From the NCBI RefSeq assembly GCF_030372275.1, contig NZ_JAUDDJ010000001.1: DNA of 64,000 nt. One strand, 5' to 3'. Below, piece after piece: positions 1 through 8,373 of this stretch. The notes beneath the pieces are model-generated. The model ran no database searches, was not told the origin of the DNA, and worked only from the letters and a program-made list of their open reading frames with translations. Both the position numbers and the translations under genes were made by a program. This DNA comes from Lawsonibacter sp900766145 (GTDB lineage: Bacteria > Bacillota > Clostridia > Oscillospirales > Oscillospiraceae). The number at the start of each line of letters is the position of its first letter. The first letter of the stretch is position 1.

Positions 1-80
1 GCGTGGGTCTGTCCCACAACATTAACCTGGCTCCCCTCCGTGCCATTCTGTCCGCCATCAACCGCGCCAAGCGCAAATAA
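1..80 (+). CDS. C-terminal tail of an upstream gene, partial
   Basis: An open frame enters from the left edge (codons in phase from base 3) and ends at TAA 78-80, giving about 25 residues that end in SAINRAKRK. The tail resembles the end of a 2-isopropylmalate/citramalate synthase regulatory domain (VGLSHNIN... in place of the usual VGVSxNI...), but it is too short for a firm family call. A strong terminator follows 15 bases after the stop, so this is the last gene of its unit. Confidence 0.5.
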   Translation, partial: VGLSHNINLAPLRAILSAINRAKRK

Positions 81-94
81 GTTTTCCTTCCTCT

Positions 95-132
95 GCCCGG
101 CCTGGGAAATTCTCAGGCCGGGCTTTATTTTG
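95..132 (+). terminator. Rho-independent terminator
   Basis: A perfect 10-bp stem (95-104 with 114-123) closes a 9-base loop and is followed by TTTATTTT. It ends the partial gene upstream. From here to base 256 I see no gene. Confidence 0.85.
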
Positions 133-256
133 TCTTAGCCCCCGCTTTTTCTTCTGTTTTTCCATAGAACCGGAGATTCTTACACCATATTTTTCCCGTT
201 AGCAGCCAGATAAGGAATCTTAACCTCCTCTTAATGTCTCGAAAGCCCGTACATCA

Positions 257-284
257 TTGACTTTTCCCAGCTTTACGCTATACT
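257..284 (+). promoter_or_regulatory. Sigma-A promoter of xfp
   Basis: TTGACT (257-262) and TATACT (279-284) are separated by 16 bases, about 36 bases before the phosphoketolase start and upstream of its AGAGGAGG ribosome site. No obvious operator palindrome is visible. Confidence 0.7.
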
Positions 285-320
285 TAAAGCAAGAAACACC
301 ATCAGAGGAGGCGCCTTCCC

Positions 321-2762
321 ATGCCAAGAACCCCAGAACCCCCAAAAGCTGCCCCTAAGGCCCCGGCCCGGATGTCCAAAAAGGACCCCCTTACCCGGGA
401 ACAGGTCCGGGACATCAACGCCTGGTGGCGGGCAGCCAACTATCTGTCTGCCTGTCAGCTGTACTTACTGGACAACCCTCTGCTCCGGGAGCCTCTGCGC
501 CCGGAACACCTCAAGCGGTCTATTGTGGGCCACTGGGGCACCTGCCCAGGGCAGAATTTTATCTATACGCACCTTAACCGGGCCATCGTCAAGTATGACC
601 TGGATATGATCTATATCTCCGGCCCCGGCCACGGCGGCAACGCCATCGTGGCCCAGGACTACCTGGACGGCTCTTACAGCGAAATCTATCCCAACATCAG
701 CCAGGACACCGAGGGCATGAAGAAGCTCTTCAAGCAGTTCTCCTTCCCCGGCGGCATCCCCAGCACCGCCTCCCCCGAGACCCCCGGTTCCATCAACGAC
801 GGGGGCGAGCTGGGCTACTCTCTGGCCCACGCCTTCGGCGCGGTGATGGACAACCCCGACCTGATCGCCGCCTGCGTGGTGGGCGACGGCGAGGCGGAGA
901 CCGGCCCCCTGGCCACCTCCTGGCACTCCAACAAGTTTTTAAACCCCATTACCGACGGCGCGGTGCTGCCCATCCTCCACCTCAACGGCTTTAAGATCTC
1001 CAACCCCAGCGTGTTCTCCCGCCTCACCCGTGAGGAGACCGAGATGTTCTTCAAGGGCTGCGGCTGGGAGCCCCGCTTTGTGGAGGGGGACGACCCCGAG
1101 CAGATGCACCAGAAGATGGCCGCTGCCATGGACTGGGCCATCCGGGAGATCCAGCGCATTCAGGAGTACGCCCGCAGCAGCGGCAGTGTGGAGCGTCCCC
1201 GCTGGCCCATGATCGTCTTCCGCTCCCCCAAGGGATGGACCGGCCCCGCTGAGGTGGACGGCAAGCCCTCGGAGGGCTGCTGGCGGTCCCACCAGATTCC
1301 CATCCCCGTGTGGGACGGCAAGCCCGGCCGGGTGGAGGAGCTGGAAACCTGGCTGCGCAGCTACCACCCCGAGGAGCTGTTTGACCAGCAGGGCGCCCTC
1401 ATCCCCCGCCTGCAGGAGCTGGCCCCCAAGGGGGACCGGCGGATGGGCGCCAACCCCCACGCAAACGGCGGTCTTCTGCTGCGTGACCTGCGCACCCCCG
1501 ACTTCCGGGAGTACGGGGTCGCGGTGCCTCAGCCCGGCGCGGTGGAGGCCCAGGACACCCAAGTGCTGGGCGGCTATGTGCGGGATCTCATCAAGCGCAA
1601 CCTGAAGTCCCGGAACTTCCGGGTCTTTGGCCCCGACGTCACCTCCTCCAACCAGCTCTCCGCCATGCTCCAGGCCACCGGACGGCGCTGGACCGACCAG
1701 CCCGAGGAGGAAATGAACAACCACCTGGATCAGGACGGCCGGGTCATGGACGCCATGCTCTCGGAGCATATGTGCCAGGGCTGGCTGGAGGGCTACCTGC
1801 TCACCGGCCGCCACGGCTTCTTTACCTGCTATGAGGCATTTACCCGCATCGTGGACTCCATGGTGGCCCAGCACGCCAAGTGGCTGAAGGTGTGCCGCCA
1901 GCTGCCCTGGCGGCAGAAGATTGCCTCCCTCAACTACGTGCTCTCCTCCAATGTCTGGCAGCAGGACCACAACGGTTACACCCACCAGGACCCCGGCTTC
2001 CTGGACCACGTGGCCAACAAAAAGGCGGACGTGGTGCGCCTCTATCTGCCCCCCGATGCCAACTGTCTGCTCAGCTGCTTTGATCACTGCATCAAAAGCC
2101 GCAACTATATCAATGTGATTGTGGCCTCCAAGCACCCCCGTCCCCAGTGGCTCACCATGGACCAGGCGGTGAAGCACTGCACCCAGGGTATCGGCATCTG
2201 GCAGTGGGCCTCCAACGACCGGGGCGTGGAGCCCGACGTGATCATGGCCTGCTGCGGCGACACTCCCACTCTGGAGACCCTGGCGGCGGTGACCATCCTG
2301 CACCACTATCTGCCCCAGCTAAAAATCCGTGTGGTCAACGTGGTGGACCTGATGAAGCTCCAACCCCACACCGAGCACCCCCACGGCCTCACCGACGAGG
2401 ACTACGACGCCATCTTTACCAAGGATAAGCCCATCATCTTCGCCTTCCACGGCTACCCCACCCTGGTCCACGAGCTCACCTACCGCCGCCACAACAAGAA
2501 TCTCCACGTCCGCGGCTATAAGGAGGAGGGAACCATCACCACCCCCTTCGACATGCGGGTACAAAACGACATTGACCGCTTTGATCTGGTCATTGACACG
2601 GTGATGCGCCTGCCCCAGCTGGGCAACAGCGCCGCTTACCTCATCCAGGAGATGAAGGACAAGCTCATCGAGCACCACCAGTACATCACCACCTACGGCC
2701 AGGACATGCCCGAGATCCGCAACTGGGCCTGGAACGAAGGAAAGGGCATCTATCTGGATTAA
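321..2762 (+). CDS. xfp: Xylulose-5-phosphate/fructose-6-phosphate phosphoketolase
   Basis: A thiamine-diphosphate enzyme that cleaves xylulose-5-P or fructose-6-P with phosphate to acetyl-phosphate plus glyceraldehyde-3-P or erythrose-4-P in the cytoplasm. The 813 aa length is normal for the family. Visible motifs: HWGTCPG (71-77), GPGHGG (101-106), and the ThDP/Mg-binding GDGEAETG (188-195) followed by the conserved TSWHSNKFLNP. The C-terminal part carries the usual YGQDMPEIRNW ending. The start is fixed by AGAGGAGG 10 bases upstream. It is monocistronic or leads into the two tiny genes behind it. It can feed acetyl-phosphate (ATP) formation from sugars, which fits the galactose genes further down the window. 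Which substrate is preferred cannot be read from the sequence. Confidence 0.96.
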   Translation: MPRTPEPPKAAPKAPARMSKKDPLTREQVRDINAWWRAANYLSACQLYLLDNPLLREPLRPEHLKRSIVGHWGTCPGQNFIYTHLNRAIVKYDLDMIYISGPGHGGNAIVAQDYLDGSYSEIYPNISQDTEGMKKLFKQFSFPGGIPSTASPETPGSINDGGELGYSLAHAFGAVMDNPDLIAACVVGDGEAETGPLATSWHSNKFLNPITDGAVLPILHLNGFKISNPSVFSRLTREETEMFFKGCGWEPRFVEGDDPEQMHQKMAAAMDWAIREIQRIQEYARSSGSVERPRWPMIVFRSPKGWTGPAEVDGKPSEGCWRSHQIPIPVWDGKPGRVEELETWLRSYHPEELFDQQGALIPRLQELAPKGDRRMGANPHANGGLLLRDLRTPDFREYGVAVPQPGAVEAQDTQVLGGYVRDLIKRNLKSRNFRVFGPDVTSSNQLSAMLQATGRRWTDQPEEEMNNHLDQDGRVMDAMLSEHMCQGWLEGYLLTGRHGFFTCYEAFTRIVDSMVAQHAKWLKVCRQLPWRQKIASLNYVLSSNVWQQDHNGYTHQDPGFLDHVANKKADVVRLYLPPDANCLLSCFDHCIKSRNYINVIVASKHPRPQWLTMDQAVKHCTQGIGIWQWASNDRGVEPDVIMACCGDTPTLETLAAVTILHHYLPQLKIRVVNVVDLMKLQPHTEHPHGLTDEDYDAIFTKDKPIIFAFHGYPTLVHELTYRRHNKNLHVRGYKEEGTITTPFDMRVQNDIDRFDLVIDTVMRLPQLGNSAAYLIQEMKDKLIEHHQYITTYGQDMPEIRNWAWNEGKGIYLD

Positions 2763-2834
2763 CCGAAAAAATTTCTCTCTGCTTGGAATATTTCCCTCCA
2801 AACGCGGCCATACTGGACATCGAGGTGATGTACC

Positions 2835-3008
2835 ATGGACTACCGCGACATGTACGCCTTGTTCCGCCGGGAGCCGGAGGCCAAGCGTTTCTTCGACGCT
2901 CTGCCTGACTACGTCCAGGACCAGCTGCGCATCCGGCCCAACGGAATCAAAAATTTGGAAGGTCTTAAGGACTATGCCCACCGTAGTCTGCACGGTGAGC
3001 GCGTTTAA
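2835..3008 (+). CDS. Small conserved protein, 57 aa
   Basis: ATG at 2835 has GAGGTG seven bases upstream; TAA at 3006-3008. The product is acidic-basic mixed and soluble (MDYRDMYALFRREPEAKR...), with an FFDALPDYVQDQL stretch that I recall in short uncharacterised proteins of gut Clostridia. It follows xfp by 72 bases and precedes another tiny gene by 13 bases, so the two small genes are probably co-transcribed. The function is unknown. Confidence rests on the start signal, codon use and the family resemblance, not on any assigned domain. Confidence 0.7.
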   Translation: MDYRDMYALFRREPEAKRFFDALPDYVQDQLRIRPNGIKNLEGLKDYAHRSLHGERV

Positions 3009-3021
3009 GGAGGAATTGAAC

Positions 3022-3138
3022 ATGTCCAAGAAGGAGAAAAAGCCCCGTATGATTCCCGACGTCCCCGCCACTCCCATCCCCGACGAGCCGGGCAAGAAGC
3101 GCAGCAACTTTGACCCCACCCCCCGTTCCAAAGGCTAA
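3022..3138 (+). CDS. Small proline/lysine-rich protein, 38 aa
   Basis: ATG at 3022 lies 9 bases after AAGGAGG, the best-placed ribosome site in this stretch; TAA at 3136-3138. The product (MSKKEKKPRMIPDVPATPIP...) is rich in K, P and D, has no membrane segment and is probably disordered. It lies between the 57-aa gene and a strong terminator, so it closes a two-gene unit. The function is unknown. A non-coding explanation is possible, but the ribosome site and terminator placement favour a real gene. Confidence 0.6.
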   Translation: MSKKEKKPRMIPDVPATPIPDEPGKKRSNFDPTPRSKG

Positions 3139-3153
3139 TAAAACGCATAAACA

Positions 3154-3187
3154 GCGCCCCGGCGAGGTTCGCCGGGGCGCTTTCTTC
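3154..3187 (+). terminator. Rho-independent terminator
   Basis: An 11-bp perfect GC stem (GCGCCCCGGCG with its complement, 3154-3180) is followed by TTTCTTCTT. It stops the xfp-side transcripts before the convergent ABC operon on the minus strand. Confidence 0.85.
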
Positions 3188-3195
3188 TTGTATTC

Positions 3196-4629
3196 TCAAG
3201 ACGACCATGCCAGGGAGATCGGATTTTTTTCTGTAGGTTCGATCTGCTCCAGACTGCTGCTGGTCAGCATATTGTCCTGCTCCAGGCTGGTGGTGTACCG
3301 GCCCAGGAAGGTACATGTCCCCTTCTCCCATATGGCCAGGATATAGTGGGTGGGAAGGCTGTCATCTTCAATCCCCGCCATAGCCAGCCGCTCTCCGTCC
3401 CAGGCAATGGAGACGGGGGTTGCCTCCTCGAAGTTTATCTCCAGAGGCAGGGAACAGGAAAATTCCACCTCATACCCGTCGGCTCCCTGAGAGAGTGCGC
3501 AGACCTGCAGGTCTTCCATGAGGATGGAAAGCCCGGCCTCCCCGCTCCCCAGCTCCAGCACCTTGTTGTCTCTTCCCAGCTCCCCCAGCTCCAGCACCTT
3601 GTTGTCTCTTCCCAGCTCCCCCAGCTCCAGCCTCTGGAGCTGGGTACGGCCCTCCGGGTCCAAAACGGTGAGATACCACACATCCTCCTTGGCAGTCAGC
3701 AGTAGCACCCGCCCCTGGTCGTCCAGGCACACATCCATCCCCCGCTCTCCCTCCGGGATGGGGAAGAGGGTCTCGATTCCATTGAAGTCCAGACTGCCAT
3801 CCCAGGCATCCATTTTCTCTGGGGTGTCAGAGGGGATCAGATACAGCCCGTATCCCCCCTTCACCTGGCTGAAGTCCAGTCTCTGGGCCGGGGCATCCGG
3901 GGCCATGCGCACCCAGCCGTCCATGACAATGAGCCATCCCCGGTCACTGCGGGCCGTACGGCTGGTCACACAGAGTTGCTGCTCGGAAGTCATATCTACT
4001 TGATTCACCCCGCCGGAATCATTTTTGGTCAAAGTGTAGGTCACATAGACTCCCTCCGGCATGGGGATGTAGAAGTAGTCCTCAAAACTCTTTTGCTTCT
4101 CTGCACCTGCTAGCCCCATGCGGCCCCGGAAATCGATATACAGAGACACTGCATCGTAGTAGTCGGACAAACAGACGGTTTGCGTTCTTTCCTTCTCCTG
4201 CCCCATCGCCAAAGATATCTCCTGGGCCGGTCGAATCGCAAATTCATCCCAAATAGCGTCCATGTTGAGCAGCTCCAGCTCGCCGCTGGATGTCATAGAT
4301 GCTGTGATGGCTTTCGATTCAATGGAGATATATGCGCCACCCCCTGTCTGGAATCTTTCCCACATACTGGGGATCATGGAATAAAAGGTGAAGTCGGTGC
4401 TGGTCTGATTGGGATTATCAGGGGAAAAGGCGGTTTTCCAGCCCAGCTGAAGCCGCATCTCGCTGTGGGTGGTCAGCTCCAGCCCCGCCGCCCGGCTCGG
4501 GTCACCCAGCAAGGTCTCGCCGGTGACCACCACCGTCTCCGCCCCCTGATTGACCCACACCGCCAGGCCGCCCAAGGTGCCCACGCTCACGCAGAACAGC
4601 AGCAGGAACAATACGGCGCTCTTTTTCAT
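3196..4629 (-). CDS. Membrane-anchored protein of a GntR/ABC operon, 477 aa
   Basis: Last gene of a five-gene minus-strand operon. An N-terminal hydrophobic segment (about residues 5-27: AVLFLLLFCVSVGTLGGLAV) makes it a single-pass or secreted protein with the rest outside. I recognise no enzyme domain; the body has beta-propeller-like segments (YLTVLDPEGRTQLQ, VSIAWDGERLAMAG). The start ATG overlaps the ATPase stop (ATGA), so translation is coupled. A perfect in-frame duplication of 12 residues (LELGELGRDNKV twice) sits near residues 335-360. Such proteins accompany YtrA-type GntR/ABC operons in Clostridia; the role in export or sensing is an inference. Confidence 0.75.
   Translation of the reverse strand: MKKSAVLFLLLFCVSVGTLGGLAVWVNQGAETVVVTGETLLGDPSRAAGLELTTHSEMRLQLGWKTAFSPDNPNQTSTDFTFYSMIPSMWERFQTGGGAYISIESKAITASMTSSGELELLNMDAIWDEFAIRPAQEISLAMGQEKERTQTVCLSDYYDAVSLYIDFRGRMGLAGAEKQKSFEDYFYIPMPEGVYVTYTLTKNDSGGVNQVDMTSEQQLCVTSRTARSDRGWLIVMDGWVRMAPDAPAQRLDFSQVKGGYGLYLIPSDTPEKMDAWDGSLDFNGIETLFPIPEGERGMDVCLDDQGRVLLLTAKEDVWYLTVLDPEGRTQLQRLELGELGRDNKVLELGELGRDNKVLELGSGEAGLSILMEDLQVCALSQGADGYEVEFSCSLPLEINFEEATPVSIAWDGERLAMAGIEDDSLPTHYILAIWEKGTCTFLGRYTTSLEQDNMLTSSSLEQIEPTEKNPISLAWSS
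3551..3622. repeat. Perfect 36-bp tandem duplication inside a gene
   Basis: Two identical 36-bp units (3551-3586 and 3587-3622) followed by an 8-base partial third copy (3623-3630). The unit is a multiple of three and repeats LELGELGRDNKV in the ABC-operon membrane protein, so the frame stays open. Identity at every base suggests a recent slipped-strand event or ongoing length variation. Confidence 0.95.
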
Positions 4630-5369
4630 GGCTCCTCCTCTCCCGTCAGGTCCTTCAGTGCCCGGATCACCCGGTCGGACTGGTAGTGGTAGGCCTCCTT
4701 CACAAAGTCCATCAGGGTCTTGCCCTGCTCCTCCAGCTCCATCGTGGTCACATCTCCCACGATCTGTCCCTGGCGCAGCAGCACGGCCCGGCCGATGAAG
4801 TGCTCCACCTCCTCCAGCAGGTGGGTAGAGAGGAGCACCGTCTCATTGGGCTCCAGGATTCCCAGCAGCACCTTATAAAAGTCCTCCCGGTTGAATACGT
4901 CGTTGCCCGCAAAGGGCTCATCCATCAGGATGTAGTCCGCCCCCTGGCTCAGGGCCAGGATGACCTCCAGCTGATTTTTTTGCCCGGTAGACAGGTTGAA
5001 GGCCGGCTTGTGGTAGGGCAATTCGAAAAAGTCCATCAGTGCCCGGAACCGCTTGTCCCGGAAGGTGGGAAAGTGGGCCTGGTAGAACTGCCGGTGGCTC
5101 TCCGGGCTGAGGTTGGGGAAAAAGGAATGTTCACAGGTGGCAAAGGAAAGCCGGGTAATGTTCTGATTGGTAATGGGTTCCCCGTCCAGCGTGATCGCTC
5201 CCTTGTACCGGATAAACCCAAATACACACTTCATGAGCGTGGACTTGCCCGCGCCGTTCTCTCCAAACAGCCCCACGATCTCTCCCGGCCCCAGGGCCAG
5301 GTCCACACCATCCAGGGCCTTCTTGCCCCAGTAGCTCTTGCTTACCTGTTTCAGCTCTAACATGGTCAT
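4626..5369 (-). CDS. ABC transporter ATP-binding protein (YtrB/CcmA-like)
   Basis: A 247-aa nucleotide-binding subunit. Walker A GENGAGKST lies at 36-44, the signature is LSTGQ rather than LSGGQ, and Walker B is ILMDEP, followed by the H-loop STHLLEE. It should power the two membrane proteins encoded just upstream. Start choice: ATG 5369 forms an ATGA overlap with the preceding stop; a second ATG at 5363 lies at a better distance from GGGGG and may be the true start. The open frame runs further upstream, but that part is a shadow of the membrane gene. The stop overlaps the next ATG in the same way. Confidence 0.92.
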   Translation of the reverse strand: MTMLELKQVSKSYWGKKALDGVDLALGPGEIVGLFGENGAGKSTLMKCVFGFIRYKGAITLDGEPITNQNITRLSFATCEHSFFPNLSPESHRQFYQAHFPTFRDKRFRALMDFFELPYHKPAFNLSTGQKNQLEVILALSQGADYILMDEPFAGNDVFNREDFYKVLLGILEPNETVLLSTHLLEEVEHFIGRAVLLRQGQIVGDVTTMELEEQGKTLMDFVKEAYHYQSDRVIRALKDLTGEEEP

Positions 5370-5896
5370 CCCCCTATTCCCGCGCCCCAGAAGCGCGCCC
5401 ACTGTCCCGGCATAATGGCGTCGGCCGGGGTACATTTCATATAGACCAGATAACAAAGGGCGGTGGTGACCGCCGCCAGCAGCAGGCTGACGGCCACCGT
5501 ACACAGCGGCACGGTCCAGCAGCGCCTGCGTAGCTCCCACGGGTCGCTCAGACGGCGCATGAGATAGATGCTTCGGCTGGTATCCCGGCTGTGGAATCTG
5601 TAATAGTCCAGCACCTTCAGTATCATCACGACCACCACAAGCCAGAAGCCCGTCAGTGCGCCGGGAAAGATCTGGGCGAAGTCGGCCATCTGGGCCTGCG
5701 GGGCCAGCTCCAGTCTGCCGTGTACATAGATATACAGCTGCCGCCGGGCGGCGGTATAAACCAAGGTATACCATATTAAGGCCCAGACGCACGCCCCGGA
5801 CAGCAGCGCCACGATCAGGCAGCGCTCCCGCCCCACCCACATTCCAATGGGCAGGTGGCTCTCCAGCCAGCTGTCAAGCCGTCGTTTCTGCTTCAT
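5366..5896 (-). CDS. Membrane protein of the ABC operon, 176 aa
   Basis: A small integral membrane protein with at least three hydrophobic segments (about residues 28-46, 83-97 and 128-150) and a basic N-terminus. It overlaps the preceding membrane gene by 23 bases and the following ATPase by 4 bases, so it is a likely second permease subunit of the same transporter. There is no clear Pfam-like signature by eye. The substrate is unknown; YtrA-controlled transporters often respond to cell-wall-active compounds, but nothing here shows this directly. Confidence 0.8.
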   Translation of the reverse strand: MKQKRRLDSWLESHLPIGMWVGRERCLIVALLSGACVWALIWYTLVYTAARRQLYIYVHGRLELAPQAQMADFAQIFPGALTGFWLVVVVMILKVLDYYRFHSRDTSRSIYLMRRLSDPWELRRRCWTVPLCTVAVSLLLAAVTTALCYLVYMKCTPADAIMPGQWARFWGAGIGG

Positions 5897-6668
5897 CGTC
5901 CGCCTCCTCTTCTCTGGCTCTGTCCCGGCGGAACATGGCAGGTCCGATCACACCGCCGACAAACAGCAGCATCCCCACCATCACCAGGCCCAACACCCCG
6001 GAAAAGCCAACCAGGCCCAAGTTGGAGACAGCCCCCGTCAGAGCGGCCAGCACCGTGGCAGCCACGGGGCGCTTTCCATTCCGGATCAGCTGCCCGCCCT
6101 CAGCAGTGGCGATTCCCAGACAGACCAGCAGCACCAGGTTGAAAAGCCACCGGAACCAGTCTCCCAGAGGCAGCACACTGTGGAACAAGGGCACCCGGTA
6201 GAGCGCCAGGAATATGGTCTGCGGACCCACATAGGCCCCGTTTACCATTTTGCTGTAGAGCAGACACAGTCCCACCGCCACCGCCGCCTGAAAGACAAAC
6301 AGCACCACCAGAGCCATGGTGTGGTAGAGGCTGTACAGCAGATTCCGTCCTCTTTGGGACAGGCCCAGCCGGTCCATGGTATAGAGTGAGCCCCGCCCCG
6401 CCATAAACACCAGGATCTCACAAAAGATGACCACGCCCCAAAACCACACCGTTTGAAGACTGGCGTTGTTCACCACATCCGCGATACCGTAGGGATAGTA
6501 CGCCGTTACGTCCACTCCATCGGCCATGACCTGGGCATGGCTCCAAATCTTTTGCACCTGAAAGGCAAACAAGCCAACCTGGACCGCCCCCATCACTGCC
6601 ATCACCGCCAGCAGCTTATAGATCGTGCTGCGCACCATCAGTTGAAACAAGGCAGCATAGCGTCTCAT
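5874..6668 (-). CDS. ABC transporter permease-like membrane protein, 264 aa
   Basis: Begins at ATG 6668 (MRRYAALFQLMVRS), which overlaps the GntR stop (ATGA) and sits after GGAGAACC. Six or more hydrophobic segments are spread over the length (AVMAVMGAVQVGLFAF, GVVIFCEILVF, VALVVLFVFQAAVAVGLCLLY, and others), as in ABC-2-type permeases. The open frame extends 8 codons further, but that start lies inside the GntR gene without a ribosome site. Together with the 176-aa protein and the ATPase it forms one transporter. Confidence 0.82.
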   Translation of the reverse strand: MRRYAALFQLMVRSTIYKLLAVMAVMGAVQVGLFAFQVQKIWSHAQVMADGVDVTAYYPYGIADVVNNASLQTVWFWGVVIFCEILVFMAGRGSLYTMDRLGLSQRGRNLLYSLYHTMALVVLFVFQAAVAVGLCLLYSKMVNGAYVGPQTIFLALYRVPLFHSVLPLGDWFRWLFNLVLLVCLGIATAEGGQLIRNGKRPVAATVLAALTGAVSNLGLVGFSGVLGLVMVGMLLFVGGVIGPAMFRRDRAREEEADDEAETTA

Positions 6669-7054
6669 GGTTCTCCTCCTTCCCGGTCCCACAGCCGGGC
6701 CACCAAATCCAGGGCCTCCTCCTTGGAGCTTCCCGTCTCCTTCAGGGCGGCTACCAGTACGGCAATCTCGCCCTCCAGCAGCTTGGTCCGCACGTCACGC
6801 ACCTTCCTTTCATCCAGCGTCAGTACGCTCTTGGCTCCGGAGCGGGACTCCATCAGCCCCTCCTCCTCCAGCAGGCGGTAGGCCTTCTGCACCGTGTTGG
6901 GATTGACCCCCAGCAGGGCGGACAAAGTACGGCGGGAAGGCAGCTCCTCCTGGTCCTGTGCCGTCCCGGCCGCCACCGAGCGCTGCACAAAACGCATGAT
7001 CTGCAAATAGATGGGCACTCCTTCTTCCATGCGGAAGGAATCAAAGGCAAGCAA
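6665..7054 (-). CDS. GntR-family regulator, YtrA type
   Basis: 129 aa with an N-terminal winged helix (PIYLQIMRFVQRSV..., LPSRRTLSALLGVNPNTVQKAYRLLEEEG) and a short helical tail, the size of YtrA-type regulators. The start is TTG at 7054: AAAGGAGGG lies six bases before it, whereas the ATG eight codons later has no ribosome site and the longer open frame runs through the promoter. First gene of the ABC operon, coupled to the permease by ATGA. It probably represses its own promoter through the GTGT/ACAC dyad described next. Confidence 0.88.
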   Translation of the reverse strand: MLAFDSFRMEEGVPIYLQIMRFVQRSVAAGTAQDQEELPSRRTLSALLGVNPNTVQKAYRLLEEEGLMESRSGAKSVLTLDERKVRDVRTKLLEGEIAVLVAALKETGSSKEEALDLVARLWDREGGEP

Positions 7055-7101
7055 AGTCCTCCCTCCTTTCAACCGTATTACTTGGCTAGTACACTTTCTA
7101 A

Positions 7102-7134
7102 GTGTATTATATGAGTAACACACTTTCTTGTCAA
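7102..7134 (-). promoter_or_regulatory. Consensus promoter with embedded GntR-type operator
   Basis: On the minus strand TTGACA (7134-7129) and TATAAT (7111-7106) are 17 bases apart, a full consensus match. The inverted arms GTGT (7102-7105) and ACAC (7118-7121) span the -10 and spacer, and AGAAAGTGT occurs twice in the region. A protein bound here would block RNA polymerase, which fits autorepression by the adjacent GntR protein. Confidence 0.8.
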
Positions 7135-7197
7135 GGGCTTTTGTCCATCTTCTCCACTTATATTTAAGAAATCGGAACGGCTTTTGTGGCTTTTCTC

Positions 7198-7226
7198 TTG
7201 TCACCCGGGGCAAAACGCGGTATCTT
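7198..7226 (+). promoter_or_regulatory. Probable promoter of the LacI-type gene
   Basis: TTGTCA (7198-7203), 17-base spacer, TATCTT (7221-7226), followed 18 bases later by the ribosome site CTGGAGG of the regulator. Confidence 0.5.
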
Positions 7227-7256
7227 TAAAGAGAACAAGAAACTGGAGGAATCACC

Positions 7257-8279
7257 ATGGCGACCCTGAAAGAATTAGCTGACCGTACCGGCTGCTCTCC
7301 AGCGGCCATCTCACGCATTCTCAACGCCGACCCCACCCTCTCCGTCAGTGAGGAGACCCGCCGTCGTGTCCTGGAGGAGGCTGGTCGTTTAAACTACTCC
7401 GCCTCGAAAAGCCGCCGGGGCCGAGCCCCCAAGCCCCTGATGCGGGTGGGATTGGCCGAGATGCTCTCCGGCTCCCGTCAGCTGGATGACCCCTATTTTC
7501 TCTACCTAGGCAACCACGTGCGTCAGGGTTGCCAGGAGCGGAAATATGCCTGCGTCCCCCTGGAGCACCGGGAGGGCGGCTTCCTTCTGCCCGAGGGTGA
7601 GACGGTGGACGGCATTGTGGCGGTGGGCTATTTTCCGCCGGAGCAGATTCAGGCCCTGGAGTCCATCTCCAAACAGCTGGTCTTTCTGGACTTCTCTCCC
7701 GATGAGATCCGCTATGACTCGGTGGAGCTGGGCTATGAGCTGGGCATCCGCCTGGCTCTGGAGGCCCTCACCGCCTTGGGGCACCGCCGTCTGGCCTTCG
7801 CCGGCCCTGCGGACCGCCCCTACGGTCAGCCGGGACCGGAGCCCCGTTACCAGGCCTTTCTCCATCTCACCGCTCCCCAGCCAGATCTGACATGCCAGGT
7901 GGTCCCCTGCCCCATGCAGGGACGAGCCATTGAGCCAAACCTCACGGAGCTGCTCTCCCATCCCCAGAATCGCCCCACCGCCCTGCTGTGTGCCAACGAG
8001 GAGATCGCCCTGGCGGCGGCGCGGACCGCGGAGCATTTAGGGTTGCGGATTCCGGAGGATCTGTCTGTGGTCTCCTTCAACGATACCCCTCGCTCCGCCC
8101 TGGTACGTCCCGCCCTCACCTCGGTGTCCGTCCATACCCAGGAGATGGCCAATGCCGCCCTGCGTCTGCTGGCTGACCGGGTGCTGGGCAACGTCCCCGC
8201 CCCTCGCACCTGGCCCCAAAAAGTAGTGGTTCCCCCCTCCCTCTCCCTGCGTGAAAGTACCGGTCCGTCTAAGTGCTGA
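7257..8279 (+). CDS. LacI/GalR-family transcriptional regulator
   Basis: 340 aa. The N-terminal HTH is classic (TLKELADRTGCSPAAISRILN, then the hinge-helix region RVLEEAGRLNY), followed by a periplasmic-binding-protein-like sugar domain (GIVAVGYFPPEQ, HRRLAFAGP, DLSVVSFNDTP near the C-terminus). The ribosome site CTGGAGG is eight bases before ATG. It sits directly upstream of galK-galE-galT in the same direction, so it is most likely the galactose-responsive repressor (GalR-like) of that operon. The ligand is inferred from position only. Confidence 0.9.
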   Translation: MATLKELADRTGCSPAAISRILNADPTLSVSEETRRRVLEEAGRLNYSASKSRRGRAPKPLMRVGLAEMLSGSRQLDDPYFLYLGNHVRQGCQERKYACVPLEHREGGFLLPEGETVDGIVAVGYFPPEQIQALESISKQLVFLDFSPDEIRYDSVELGYELGIRLALEALTALGHRRLAFAGPADRPYGQPGPEPRYQAFLHLTAPQPDLTCQVVPCPMQGRAIEPNLTELLSHPQNRPTALLCANEEIALAAARTAEHLGLRIPEDLSVVSFNDTPRSALVRPALTSVSVHTQEMANAALRLLADRVLGNVPAPRTWPQKVVVPPSLSLRESTGPSKC

Positions 8280-8280
8280 A

Positions 8281-8341
8281 TTTTTTAGTAAATAATTGTG
8301 CAAACTGCCAGATTGAATTTTTAGTAAAAAATAAATATACT
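8281..8341 (+). promoter_or_regulatory. galKET promoter with repeated operator half-sites
   Basis: TTGAAT (8313-8318) and TATACT (8336-8341) have a 17-base spacer. TTTTTAGTAAA-type sequence occurs at 8281-8292 and again at 8317-8328, the second inside the promoter spacer, with a loosely inverted TACTA at 8338-8342. Such AT-rich TTTAGTAAA repeats are typical of GalR/LacI operators in Firmicutes, so this is the likely target of the regulator just upstream. Confidence 0.65.
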
Positions 8342-8373
8342 AGGTACAACAAAAAATAAATGAGGTGACCACC

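Noticed and set aside
939..2306. 455-codon minus-strand open frame opposite xfp
   Set aside because: It is antisense to a clear phosphoketolase. Long shadow frames are common in GC-rich genes, and it has no ribosome site or family match.
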